Part shown: piece after piece, positions 18,901 through 24,960 of the stretch
Position numbering within the stretch: position 1 is the stretch's first letter
Layout of the letters: every line of letters starts with the position of its first letter
Origin: a virus
Virus record (IMG/VR): IMGVR_UViG_3300043420_000192
Coordinates: 1-27,376 of that record
DNA length: 27,376 nucleotides
Reading direction: 5' to 3' (one strand)
The notes under the pieces: model-generated
Seen by the model: the letters and a program-made list of their open reading frames with translations, nothing else
Databases searched by the model: none
What the model was told of the DNA's origin: nothing
Program-made: the position numbers and the translations under genes

Positions 18901-19073
18901 CCGTCGAAAACATCCTTAACAGTATCGACACCTCCGGTCAATCCGCTCCTGCCTCTGGTGTAGACATCACCATTGATTATAACGCTGGTTCCGGTACACC
19001 TAACATCTCTACTGCTGTCACTAATCTTAAGTCCCGTGGCTGGACTATTACTCTTAATGGAGTTGCACAATGA
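15933..19073 (+). CDS. Second tail adhesin: duplicated lectin-like modules plus 12 BspA-like repeats
   Basis: The 1046-residue product lies three bases after the tail fibre gene, with GGAG 8 bases before its ATG. Residues about 30-255 and 255-470 are two related modules (each with RASxxTYxDxNGxIQ, GLLxEAxxTNL and WGAQLEx..PTSYIPT), of the carbohydrate-binding beta-sandwich type often found on phage tails. Around residue 565 lies VDWGDGTVE, the phrase seen in PKD-like/BspA surface proteins. Residues 671-958 are twelve 24-residue repeats of consensus FPLIDTSSGTNFxxAWxxCSSLTS, related to BspA/DUF285 (surface-protein 26-residue) leucine-rich solenoids. A C-terminal cap follows. It most likely is a receptor-binding protein or fibre tip. 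Domain assignments are by motif; the receptor is unknown. Confidence 0.82.
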   Translation: MTIKHLYPDSRPTLDLKFAKDKTLDPRITFTRASSGTYVDENGVIQSAASGVARFDHDPVTNESLGLLVEEARTNLIPRSEELSVGWTAVNATAIDYSALSPENEFNGASLTEDSASSSHAVTRRITGITHDATYTASVYLKANGRSTAQFWIDYAYTPPSYMNIDLSNGTYTALGGTATTSLVSYGNGWYRASISLTNTAPGNFIDIKVFLTDASFNSTYQGDGTSGIYIWGAQLEAGTFPTSYIPTPAIFTSRASTATYYDANGIIQTAAIDVARDNAYFPDENGVMQPAGLLLEAAGTNLMSYSEDFSTGWSTIRATITAGSGVSPDGTNSASLFESTTTSTASISQTISTSGNATLSVYAKAGTSSQLIVYLNGATAWFDLLAGTVGTTNDGTASVIKIANGWYRCSLTSTLATTQVKRFYVGGAGDGDYSNTIGANLLVWGAQLEESPYPTSYIPTSGSTVTRAADISTSSQVQRTADIVTVPNTGYYDIYDYTIINQPFGVAGGSNTLNIVGPYAKRTTVFPDELTQPIIRSLAGQTDEFWRWRVTGGSFGLPNFTTDGQVTVDWGDGTVETLTTSDHTFTDGKTYHEIGFRLDSGTYFRPSISNNASHDTKVVAVGPAPESMKLNATNAFYGCSSLKAFDATVDTSSIINFLNAWQECSSLTSFPLIDTSSGIDFTSAWLNCTSLTSFPLIDTSSGISFQSAWRNCSSLTSFPLIDTSSGTNFVNAWYGCNSLTSFPLIDTSSGTNFNGTWTTCSSLTSFPLIDTSSGTNFSSAWTTCSSLTSFPLINTSSGTNFQNAWYNCNSLTSFPLIDTSSGTSFSSAWYNCNSLTSFPLIDTSSGTNFNTTWRGCSSLTSFPLIDTSSGTNFAYAWYLCSSLTSFPLIDTSSGTNFNSAWRSCFSLTSFPLLDTSSGTNFTLAWYNCSSLTSFPLIDTSSGTTFNQAWQNCSSLTSFPSNFFDSWTGTPANDCFVNTWLGCSSLTATSVENILNSIDTSGQSAPASGVDITIDYNAGSGTPNISTAVTNLKSRGWTITLNGVAQ
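16026..17345 (+). repeat. Tandem duplication of a lectin-like module inside the second adhesin
   Basis: Module 1 runs from about 16026 to 16694 and module 2 from about 16695 to 17345. Similarity is visible in protein and partly in DNA; the module ends (16627-16675 and 17267-17315) share GCCCAACTAGAAG and CCTCCTACATCCC. These ends use C-ending codons (CCC, TCC, ACC), unlike the AT-leaning neighbours, hinting that the module came from elsewhere before or during duplication. Boundaries are approximate. Confidence 0.6.
17943..18806 (+). repeat. Twelve tandem 72-bp repeats coding BspA-like 24-residue units
   Basis: The array is exactly 12 x 72 bases, in frame, each unit beginning at the TTC of FPLIDTSSG. 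Degenerate copies flank it (from about 17840 and to about 18890). Framework bases are almost constant, while the codons for two residues after NF and two residues after W change from unit to unit. Synonymous choices (TTCCCG or TTCCCA, ATTGATACT or ATTGATACG) are shuffled between units, as expected from recombination among repeats. Confidence 0.92.
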
Positions 19074-19411
19074 TGAATACTTATTATCTCCGCTTTACTG
19101 ATGAAGACACTTGGAAACAAGCTGCAGAAGCTTTTGGTCTTCTTAACCTAGTTAATGTTGGAACTGAAGAGGAACCTGAGATTCAGGAACAGTGGTCAGC
19201 ATTTTACACCCATGATTACGCATGTGATGTAATTGGTGTGATCTATAACGACGATGGTGTTTACAACCAAGAGACTGGTGAAGAGATTACTCCTCCTACA
19301 CTTGTTGATGGTTGGCACGTTAACTTTGCTGCACTTACTATTCCTCAAGAATTTGCAGCATACGTTATTAACCCTGAACCTAATACACCTTACCGAGTCT
19401 TTGCATCATGA
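19070..19411 (+). CDS. 113-residue protein linked to the tail fibre, unknown function
   Basis: The start ATG (19070) overlaps the adhesin stop as ATGA; a second ATG at 19073 follows directly, so the product may be 112 residues. It begins MNTYYLRFTDEDTWKQAAEAFG and ends with GWHVNF..., PYRVFA. Small proteins with this N-terminal YYLRF pattern, a central GVIYN..G block and a VxFA-type end are familiar behind tail fibre genes of tailed phages, but no function is established to my knowledge. It has no membrane segment. A fibre chaperone or minor fibre component is possible by position only. Confidence 0.75.
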   Translation: MMNTYYLRFTDEDTWKQAAEAFGLLNLVNVGTEEEPEIQEQWSAFYTHDYACDVIGVIYNDDGVYNQETGEEITPPTLVDGWHVNFAALTIPQEFAAYVINPEPNTPYRVFAS

Positions 19412-19605
19412 TTACTATCCTTGGTATTAAAGTGTCCTATGAGGCACTTGCATTCTTCGCTCTTTTTATTGGCTCCGAGATCATCGGTGCTTCTAAGCTG
19501 CGTGAAAACAGCATTGTTCAAGTCCTGCTGCGTGGTGTAGAGGCAATCAAGCCTCACCGCACTGAGGATGACAAAATCCAAAGCATTAAGGATACTTTCA
19601 AATGA
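19408..19605 (+). CDS. Small membrane protein, holin candidate
   Basis: This 65-residue protein starts with an ATGA overlap on the previous gene and ends with an ATGA overlap on the endolysin gene. It has one likely membrane helix near the N-terminus (about residues 12-28, YEALAFFALFIGSEIIG) and a charged C-terminal tail ending DDKIQSIKDTFK. Size, place between fibre and endolysin genes, and topology recall T7 gp17.5, the class II holin found at this position. Sequence similarity to T7 is not evident, so the holin role is inference from position and topology. An anchoring or spanin-related role is the alternative. Confidence 0.68.
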   Translation: MITILGIKVSYEALAFFALFIGSEIIGASKLRENSIVQVLLRGVEAIKPHRTEDDKIQSIKDTFK

Positions 19606-20165
19606 GCATCAAACTCCTTGACGTTATTAAAAACTACAAGGGGTTACCTCATCAAAAGCAAGCCATTGAGGCTCTAGAACGTCTTCTAGGGTCTTATGGC
19701 TTGTCTGGTGATGCAGAGTGGGTAAAGATCTGGCGTACACCTACTCCGGTAGCTCCTCAACAATTTGATAATACCTGGGAAGGTATTGAAGCTGCTGCAC
19801 GTGCTGCAGGTGCTAAGTTCCCAGAAGTAGTAGCTGCACAATGGGCTCTAGAGAGTGCATTTGGTACTGCATTAAGCGGTAAGAATAACTACTTTGGTAT
19901 TAAAGGTAGTGGTACTGTAAAGACTACCTGGGAAGATTATGGTTATGGTCCTGTTACCATCAAAGCTTCCTTCAAAGATTTCGCTACTCCGTACGACTGT
20001 GTAGAGCACCTTGTTACTCAGTGGTATAAGGACTACAAAGGCTACAAAGGCGTTAATCGAGCCACCTCTCGTGAAGATTGTGCATACCTCCTGAAGAAAG
20101 AAGGTTATGCAACTGATCCTGTCTATGCACAGAAGTTGATTCGATTGATGGAGCAACATGATTGA
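19602..20165 (+). CDS. Endolysin, GH73/FlgJ-type N-acetylglucosaminidase
   Basis: The 187-residue product has the core of glycoside hydrolase family 73: an FPEVVAAQWALESAFGTALSG segment with the candidate catalytic Glu84, then NNYFGIKG (about residues 94-101), a sequence typical of FlgJ-like muramidases/glucosaminidases, and later FKDFATPYDCVEHL (about 126-139), the usual S/A-F-R-x-Y/F block. It should cleave the glycan strand of peptidoglycan at lysis. There is no signal peptide, so release depends on a holin, for which the preceding membrane protein is the candidate. It overlaps that gene by ATGA and the next gene by 8 bases. The role as endolysin rather than virion enzyme is inferred from context. 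Confidence 0.87.
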   Translation: MSIKLLDVIKNYKGLPHQKQAIEALERLLGSYGLSGDAEWVKIWRTPTPVAPQQFDNTWEGIEAAARAAGAKFPEVVAAQWALESAFGTALSGKNNYFGIKGSGTVKTTWEDYGYGPVTIKASFKDFATPYDCVEHLVTQWYKDYKGYKGVNRATSREDCAYLLKKEGYATDPVYAQKLIRLMEQHD

Positions 20166-20391
20166 AGCAGCTGCAGCAGCAGGTATTGCTCTCCTTACTG
20201 CCATCATCTCTGTACATAACCGTCTTCATAGCAAGATTAGCGATGTTGATAGTCGTGTAGATAAAGTAGAACTCCGTGTAGCTGAAAACTACGTACAGAA
20301 GCAAGAGCTATCTGCTGCTCTTCAAAAGATGGAGGATCACATGATCCGCATTGAAAACAAACTAGATCAAATAGCTCTTAGACATGGCTAA
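20158..20391 (+). CDS. Membrane-anchored coiled-coil protein, spanin or holin candidate
   Basis: The 77-residue product begins with an Ala-rich membrane helix (about residues 2-20, IEAAAAAGIALLTAIISV), followed by a charged heptad-like region (about 27-75: SDVDSRVDKVELRV... ALQKMEDHMIRIENKLDQI). An N-terminal anchor with a coiled coil is the shape of inner-membrane spanins (Rz) and of several small holin-associated proteins. No lipoprotein partner (Rz1) is seen in the window. The gene overlaps the endolysin gene by 8 bases and the small terminase gene by 8 bases, so it belongs to the lysis-packaging chain. The function is inferred. Confidence 0.68.
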   Translation: MIEAAAAAGIALLTAIISVHNRLHSKISDVDSRVDKVELRVAENYVQKQELSAALQKMEDHMIRIENKLDQIALRHG

Positions 20392-20635
20392 GAATAAGGC
20401 GACTGAGGACATGTTTAACGAGTTACATAACCTCGTTACTACTGAATTCCTCAAGCGAATCAAGAGCGGTGAAGCTACTGCTCAAGAACTTAAAGCGGCT
20501 TGTGATTGGTTAGCTAAAAATGATATTAGTGGCGTTGCTTATGATGGTAACCCTCTTGATAAATTAGCCAATGTACTACCTAAAGTAGACCCTGAACTTG
20601 TACAGAAGAGGCTTTATGGCAAGTCGTACCTCTAA
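20384..20635 (+). CDS. Terminase small subunit (T7 gp18-like)
   Basis: This 83-residue helical protein has the form of DNA maturase A of T7-like phages (T7 gp18: 89): an N-terminal helix (EDMFNELHNLVTTEFLKRIK), then the turn ATAQELKAACDWLAKNDISG that is widespread in autographivirus small terminases, and a C-terminal segment with VDPELVQKRLYG. It should bind phage DNA and direct the large terminase to the cut sites at genome ends. It lies directly after the lysis genes and five open reading frames before the large terminase gene ends, as in T7 order (lysis, small terminase, large terminase). It overlaps the next gene by 20 bases. Confidence 0.78.
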   Translation: MAKNKATEDMFNELHNLVTTEFLKRIKSGEATAQELKAACDWLAKNDISGVAYDGNPLDKLANVLPKVDPELVQKRLYGKSYL

Positions 20636-20861
20636 ATACTACAAAGACAACCCAGAAGCACGAAAGAAGCGTCTTAAACAACAAGCCGCTTACAATCGTC
20701 AATCAATGCAAATCCAAAAACGTGTTGAACTTAATCGTGAAAACAGAAAACGTGGCACCTATGGTAATGGTGACGGTAAAGATGTATCACACAAGAAAGA
20801 TGGTTCAACATTCCTTGAAAAAGCCTCAAAAAATCGAGCTAGAAACCGATCTCGGAAATGA
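20616..20861 (+). CDS. Small basic protein conserved in cyanophages, unknown function
   Basis: The product from ATG 20616 is 81 residues; this start is chosen over an upstream TTG (20598) because AGAGG lies just before it. It opens with MASRTSKYYKDNPEARKKRL and ends with a GTYGNGDGKDVSHKKDGS stretch and NRARNRSRK. The combination of YY..NPEAR..R, a GNGDGKDxSH core and a basic tail is one I recognise as common in cyanophages and other tailed phages without a known role. The high Lys/Arg content fits nucleic-acid binding. It lies between the small terminase and an HNH nuclease gene, overlapping both (20 bases and ATGA), which hints at a part in DNA packaging or processing. Confidence 0.75.
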   Translation: MASRTSKYYKDNPEARKKRLKQQAAYNRQSMQIQKRVELNRENRKRGTYGNGDGKDVSHKKDGSTFLEKASKNRARNRSRK

Positions 20862-21184
20862 CACCGCTACTTCCGTCCCCTGATCACTATCTCCACAACC
20901 TAATAACGATGACAAGTCCCGAAGCAAAGCGTCTTTGGAGACGCGCCATTAAGGAACATTTTAATTGTCAATGTGTCTACTGTGGAAAACATTATGAATT
21001 ACATGAACTTACACTTGATCACGTACGTCCTCGCTGCTTTGGTGGTGAAGACCTTACATCAAACCTTGTTCCCTCATGTTGGGAGTGTAATCAGGCTAAA
21101 GGAAGTAGAAATTGGTTATCATGGATGAGAGAAACCTTTGGGATTACCCATAGGGAAGGACTTATTTTACAACATATACAGTAG
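20858..21184 (+). CDS. HNH endonuclease
   Basis: The 108-residue product carries a complete HNH motif: CVYC zinc knuckle (Cys39, Cys42), LDHVRPR with His55, FGGEDLTSNLVPSC with Asn69 and Cys74, then ECNQAKGS with Cys77. This is the classic zinc-supported ββα-metal fold that cuts DNA. It overlaps the preceding gene by ATGA and ends two bases before the next start. Free-standing HNH genes in phages can be homing nucleases, but HNH proteins next to terminase genes also take part in packaging in HK97-type phages. Here it sits between the two terminase subunits, so both readings are open. Confidence 0.88.
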   Translation: MTPLLPSPDHYLHNLITMTSPEAKRLWRRAIKEHFNCQCVYCGKHYELHELTLDHVRPRCFGGEDLTSNLVPSCWECNQAKGSRNWLSWMRETFGITHREGLILQHIQ

Positions 21185-21186
21185 TT

Positions 21187-22491
21187 ATGGCTCCTCGTAA
21201 ACAACTTAGACCGAAACCCGAAGGCTACAAACCCTCTGGTAGAAAATTTAATATGCTAGAGCAGACGCCTGGTGGTGAGGAATTGTTGTTTGGACATCCA
21301 GGTAGCGCTGAATACCGAAAAGTTTACAACAGAGCAGCTAGTCTTTTTGATGCTGAAGGTCACCATGTTGTAGATTTAGCGTATATTGATCAATTACTCT
21401 ACAACGCTGGATTTACATCAGGCGCTTCTGGTACAGAAGATTATAGCGAAATTCGTAATTACATTATTGAAGAAGTTAGGAAAAAGGGTGTTGATTTAGG
21501 TAATGTTCCAGAAAACATTGTACCTCTTAGTCAACGTAAAACAATTAAAGGTGTTGAAAAAACAGGCATGGCTCATAAATGGGTACATGACTTGTATAAT
21601 ATGATTCCTGAAGATTCACCAGAAAAACTTCGGTCTTTGACTGCAGACCAGTTAGTTGATTACATTGTTGATCGTGGTAGAACCAGAAAACAGTTAGTAA
21701 TTGACGCAATGGTTCATAAAGTTGATGCTTTATACTCTGAATACCCTAAATTACGTGATAAACCTGTTAAAGAAATTCAATCTTGGATTAGAAAAAACAA
21801 ACAGATTTGGGGTCAACTAGGAGACCGTTCTTTTAAAGAAGCTGTAGGTATTAAATTACAACAGCCTGAAGTTCCTGGACAAGCAAGGGGTCGTGTACCT
21901 TTTCCTCGTGCAGATGTTGAAGAATTGATGCTTGGTACTACTAAAGGTTTTATGTCAATAGACCCTTTAGGTGCCGCTGTTACTCACGCTACTAATCTTA
22001 TTAAAAAGAATATTGGGGGAAGTTTATTGGGTGCTGGTTACTCATTAACTAGTCCCGATGTACAAGCTGCTGTTGAATCGGGTGATGTACAAGCTGCAGC
22101 TATAGAACTAGGTAAAGATATTTTATCTGGTGCTGCCATTGAACAGGGTGCTAAATTTTTAGCTCAAGGTGGTGCAATGAAATTTGTACCACAAGCTATA
22201 CAGCGTGTTGCTCAATTTGCAGCTCCCGCTATGTCAGTAGCTGGCCCTGTGTCTTTAGCAGCTACTGTTGGTGGTAGTCAAGATGTAAAAGTTCAAGAAC
22301 AAAAGTTTGAACAATATGCACAAACATTACCCCCACAACAAGCTGCTGAAATAAGGCAACGTCGTCAAGAATCTTTAGAAGAACAAAGTAAACCTTTAAT
22401 TGACGGTGATCAATTACTTAAGTCACTTACTAACGAATTAAAGTTCATTGGTGGTCAAGTTAGGCTTGGTAAGATCCCGTATTTTAATTAA
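21187..22491 (+). CDS. 434-residue protein with possible GHH/HNH-like N-terminal motif and Gly/Ala-rich C-terminal part
   Basis: No family is firmly recognised. The N-terminal part has a spacing reminiscent of GHH-type HNH nucleases: GHHVVDL with His59-His60, then PENIVPLS with Asn110, then AHKWVH with His130 and His134. A basic start (MAPRKQLRPKPEGYKPSGRK) fits DNA contact. Residues about 240-385 are different: Gly/Ala-rich, partly hydrophobic (GGSLLGAGYSLT, AAPAMSVAGPVSLAATVGG), with a duplicated DVQAA phrase, resembling ejected or membrane-active virion proteins. A charged, Gln-rich helix follows. It could be a nuclease, a cargo protein packed in the head, or both. A terminator follows, so it ends the lysis-packaging transcription unit. 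Confidence 0.72.
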   Translation: MAPRKQLRPKPEGYKPSGRKFNMLEQTPGGEELLFGHPGSAEYRKVYNRAASLFDAEGHHVVDLAYIDQLLYNAGFTSGASGTEDYSEIRNYIIEEVRKKGVDLGNVPENIVPLSQRKTIKGVEKTGMAHKWVHDLYNMIPEDSPEKLRSLTADQLVDYIVDRGRTRKQLVIDAMVHKVDALYSEYPKLRDKPVKEIQSWIRKNKQIWGQLGDRSFKEAVGIKLQQPEVPGQARGRVPFPRADVEELMLGTTKGFMSIDPLGAAVTHATNLIKKNIGGSLLGAGYSLTSPDVQAAVESGDVQAAAIELGKDILSGAAIEQGAKFLAQGGAMKFVPQAIQRVAQFAAPAMSVAGPVSLAATVGGSQDVKVQEQKFEQYAQTLPPQQAAEIRQRRQESLEEQSKPLIDGDQLLKSLTNELKFIGGQVRLGKIPYFN

Positions 22492-22500
22492 TCCCTCACC

Positions 22501-22545
22501 AGCCCGCTCAGGATCGTCTGCAGCGGGCTTTACCTTACCTTTTCG
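22501..22545 (+). terminator. Probable intrinsic terminator before the endonuclease VII-like gene
   Basis: AGCCCGCT (22501-22508) pairs perfectly with AGCGGGCT (22522-22529); the stem is extended inward by CAG/CTG with one bulged C. The 3' side is T-rich but interrupted (TTTACCTTACCTTTT), so termination may be partial, leaving the large terminase genes with lower expression. Confidence 0.7.
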
Positions 22546-22557
22546 ATTACGGACAAC

Positions 22558-23001
22558 ATGGAGCTAAAACAATGCCCTTCCTGTGGCACAGAGAAACCAG
22601 TTACGGATTTTGGTAAAAATAAACAGAGAAGCGATGGCCGCAGTTTTTATTGTAAGGCGTGCTCAAACAAAAAGGCTAGGGACCGTTACAGTGAAAAAAG
22701 GTTAGATCCAGAGTGGTACCGTTTAGAACAAGAAAAGGAACGAGACCGTCACCTTCGCAGAACATTTGGTATTAATTCTGAGCAATACAATCAAATGCTT
22801 GAAACACAAGAGGGTAAATGTGCTATTTGTTTAACCACTGAATGTAAGTCTGGCTATGCATTTGCAGTAGATCATTGCCACACTACTGGTACTATCCGTG
22901 GTCTTCTTTGCCGTGATTGTAATACATCTATAGGAAAATTAAATGACGACATTGAAACGCTCCAAAGAGCAATTAAGTACCTTAGATCTTTTAAAAAGTG
23001 A
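22558..23001 (+). CDS. Recombination endonuclease VII-like nuclease
   Basis: Two zinc-binding parts are visible. Residues 6-35 form a knuckle with CPSC and CKAC. Residues about 77-140 match the endonuclease VII (T4 gp49) family: YNQMLETQEGKCAIC (Cys88, Cys91), VDHCHTTGTIRGLLCRDCN (Asp105, His106, His108, Cys118, Cys121, Asn122) and IGKLNDDIETLQRAI. Family members cut branched DNA, such as Holliday junctions or packaging intermediates, or act as homing nucleases. T7 resolves branches with the unrelated gp3, so this gene may serve that job here. Its last 59 bases overlap the large terminase start, which suggests coupled translation. Whether it resolves branches or is a mobile nuclease cannot be told from sequence. 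Confidence 0.88.
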   Translation: MELKQCPSCGTEKPVTDFGKNKQRSDGRSFYCKACSNKKARDRYSEKRLDPEWYRLEQEKERDRHLRRTFGINSEQYNQMLETQEGKCAICLTTECKSGYAFAVDHCHTTGTIRGLLCRDCNTSIGKLNDDIETLQRAIKYLRSFKK

Positions 23002-24703
23002 TCTTAAATACTTTGTCACAGCTATTTGGTCGCAATTAGACTTACCTCACCCTACACGAGCACAGTTAGCTATTTGCGATTATCTACAATACGGTCCTAA
23101 ACGTCTTCAAATTCAAGCATTTCGAGGTTGCGGAAAAAGCTGGTTAGCAGGTGCATTTGTACTCTGGACATTATTCAATAATCCAGAAAAGAAAATTCTT
23201 ATTTTGTCGGCTTCGAAAGAACGCGCAGACAATCAATCAATCTGGCTTCAAAAACTTATTGTAGAAACCCCATGGTTAACACATCTTCAACCAAAAAGTG
23301 ATAGTGCTCGTTGGTCTCGTATTAGTTTTGATGTCAACTGTTCTCCTCACCAAGCACCTTCAGTTAAATCAGTTGGAATTGGAGGTCAGCTAACTGGTAG
23401 TCGTGCTGATATTATTCTGGCTGATGATGTCGAAGTGCCTAACAATAGTATGACAGAAATGATGCGGGAAAAGCTTTTACAACTTTGTACAGAAGCTGAA
23501 TCTATTCTCACACCAAAAGATGATAGCCGTATTCTTTATCTTGGTACCCCGCAGACAACATTTACTATTTATAGACGTTTAGCAGAACGCAACTATCGCC
23601 CTTTTGTCTGGCCAGCACGTTACCCTCGTAAACTATCTAACTACGAAGGTCTACTTGCTCCTCAAATCCAAGAAGACATTGATGCTGGTGCTGAACCGTG
23701 GGAAGTAACAGATCCTGATCGCTTCTCTAATGATGATCTAATCGAACGTGAAGCATCAATGGGTCGTAGTAACTTCATGCTACAGTTCATGCTAGACACC
23801 AGTCTTAGTGATGCTGAGAAGTTCCCACTTAAAATGGCAGACCTTATCGTTACAGCAGTTAACCCTAAGGAATGTCCTGATGCTGTAGTCTGGTGTTCAG
23901 ATCCATCTAATGTTATTAAAGATCTACCTACTGTTGGTCTACCTGGTGATTACTTCTACTCACCACAAATTATGCAAGGTGATTGGTTACCGTACACAGA
24001 AACGATCTGCTCAGTAGACCCATCTGGTAGAGGTACCGACGAAACAGCTGCTTCTTTCCTTAGTCAACGTAACGGTTTTATTTACCTTCACGAAATACGT
24101 GCTTATCAAGATGGTTACAGCGACAACACTCTCCTAGACATACTTAGAGGTTGTAAAAAATACGGTGTTACTAAACTACTTATTGAAACTAACTTCGGTG
24201 ATGGTATCGTAGCAGAACTTTTCCGTAAACACCTCCAACAAACTAAACAAGCTATAGACATTGAAGAGGTGCGTGCTAATGTCAGAAAAGAAGACCGTAT
24301 TATTGATACCCTTGAGCCTATCCTTAATCAACATAAGCTTATTGTTAATAGGTCTGTGGTGGAATGGGACTTCAACTCGAATAAGGAAGCCGCACCCGAA
24401 ACTAGACTCCTGTATATGTTGTTCTATCAGATGTCGAGGATGTGTCGTGAGAAAGGTGCCGTAAAACATGACGACAGATTAGACTCCCTAGCTCAAGGTG
24501 TTAAATACTTCACTGATGCACTAGCTATTAGTGCTCATGAAACTATTAAACAACGTAGACAAGAAGACTGGAATGATTTAATGGAAGCTTGGTTAGATGA
24601 CCCTCAAGCAGCAGCTAATCATATGGCTTTTGGCTTTAATTTAGACCAAAGAAAACAAGCTAGAATGTTAGATGGTAAAAAGTCAGTCCCCACCTGGGTT
24701 TAA
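22943..24703 (+). CDS. terL: Terminase large subunit (T7 gp19-like)
   Basis: At 586 residues it has the same length as T7 gp19 (DNA maturase B). The ATPase has Walker A FRGCGKS (Gly62-Ser66, with Lys65) and Walker B IILADD (Asp161, Asp162). Strings such as LSASKERADNQS, VKSVGIGGQLTGSRAD and YLGTPQ are characteristic of the family. The nuclease domain has its acidic residues in SVDPSGRG (Asp359), LIETNFGDG (Glu415) and HDDRLDSL (Asp510-Asp514). It pumps and cuts DNA at the portal. ATG 22943 lies inside the preceding gene with AGGA about 9 bases before it; no later start codon keeps the conserved N-terminal helix. A cluster of RNA hairpins follows. Confidence 0.96.
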   Translation: MTTLKRSKEQLSTLDLLKSDLKYFVTAIWSQLDLPHPTRAQLAICDYLQYGPKRLQIQAFRGCGKSWLAGAFVLWTLFNNPEKKILILSASKERADNQSIWLQKLIVETPWLTHLQPKSDSARWSRISFDVNCSPHQAPSVKSVGIGGQLTGSRADIILADDVEVPNNSMTEMMREKLLQLCTEAESILTPKDDSRILYLGTPQTTFTIYRRLAERNYRPFVWPARYPRKLSNYEGLLAPQIQEDIDAGAEPWEVTDPDRFSNDDLIEREASMGRSNFMLQFMLDTSLSDAEKFPLKMADLIVTAVNPKECPDAVVWCSDPSNVIKDLPTVGLPGDYFYSPQIMQGDWLPYTETICSVDPSGRGTDETAASFLSQRNGFIYLHEIRAYQDGYSDNTLLDILRGCKKYGVTKLLIETNFGDGIVAELFRKHLQQTKQAIDIEEVRANVRKEDRIIDTLEPILNQHKLIVNRSVVEWDFNSNKEAAPETRLLYMLFYQMSRMCREKGAVKHDDRLDSLAQGVKYFTDALAISAHETIKQRRQEDWNDLMEAWLDDPQAAANHMAFGFNLDQRKQARMLDGKKSVPTWV

Positions 24704-24722
24704 GACCGATAACCGTTGTATA

Positions 24723-24753
24723 CAGGAGAAGGGAAGGGTGGACCCGACTCCTG
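24723..24753 (+). other. Hairpin downstream of terL
   Basis: CAGGAG (24723-24728) pairs with CTCCTG (24748-24753), with an inner GGG/CCC (24736-24738 with 24743-24745). It is the first of three consecutive foldable units in the 194 bases between the terL stop and the next start. No U-tract follows it. Confidence 0.5.
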
Positions 24754-24756
24754 GGA

Positions 24757-24801
24757 GGGAAGAACTTGTCTTTAACAAGACAACTCTTCCCTTCTTTCTT
24801 T
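24757..24801 (+). terminator. Intrinsic terminator after terL
   Basis: GGGAAGAACTTGTCTT (24757-24772) pairs with AAGACAACTCTTCCC (24777-24791), with one small internal loop, around a TAAC loop; TTCTTTCTTT follows. The long stem and T-rich tail fit a strong Rho-independent terminator at the end of the packaging unit. Confidence 0.82.
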
Positions 24802-24857
24802 AATGAACAGGGAGGGAGCCAAAGCTCCAAAGACAAAGATCTCCCTCTTAGTTCATT
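24802..24857 (+). other. Nested stem structure upstream of thyX
   Basis: AATGAACAGGGAG (24802-24814) pairs with CTCCCT (24841-24846) and, after a 4-base bulge, GTTCATT (24851-24857). Inside it a second hairpin GGAGC/GCTCC (24815-24819, 24824-24828) forms. The 56-base unit directly follows the terminator. It could be an RNase III-type processing site or a 5' leader element for the thyX message. The role is inferred. Confidence 0.5.
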
Positions 24858-24873
24858 CATCTACTCTACTTTC

Positions 24874-24896
24874 TTTAACTAGTAATTTAACTAGTA
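24874..24896. repeat. Tandem 11-bp repeat TTTAACTAGTA, possible operator
   Basis: TTTAACTAGTA occurs at 24874-24884 and again at 24886-24896, spaced by 12 bases, so nearly one helical turn. Each copy contains the palindrome ACTAGT. The pair lies in an AT-rich stretch just upstream of the thyX reading frame and could be a protein site or part of a promoter. Confidence 0.45.
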
Positions 24897-24960
24897 CATG
24901 AATCCAGTGAGTACTGATTCTCTCCATCCTTTTGAATCCCGTCACTACTTATACTACTGT

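Noticed and set aside
18050-18931. Two minus-strand open frames across the 72-bp repeats, giving repetitive proteins (SINGKLVRLEQ...)
   Set aside because: They are mirror images of the repeat array; a repeated 72-bp unit without a stop stays open in that frame automatically.
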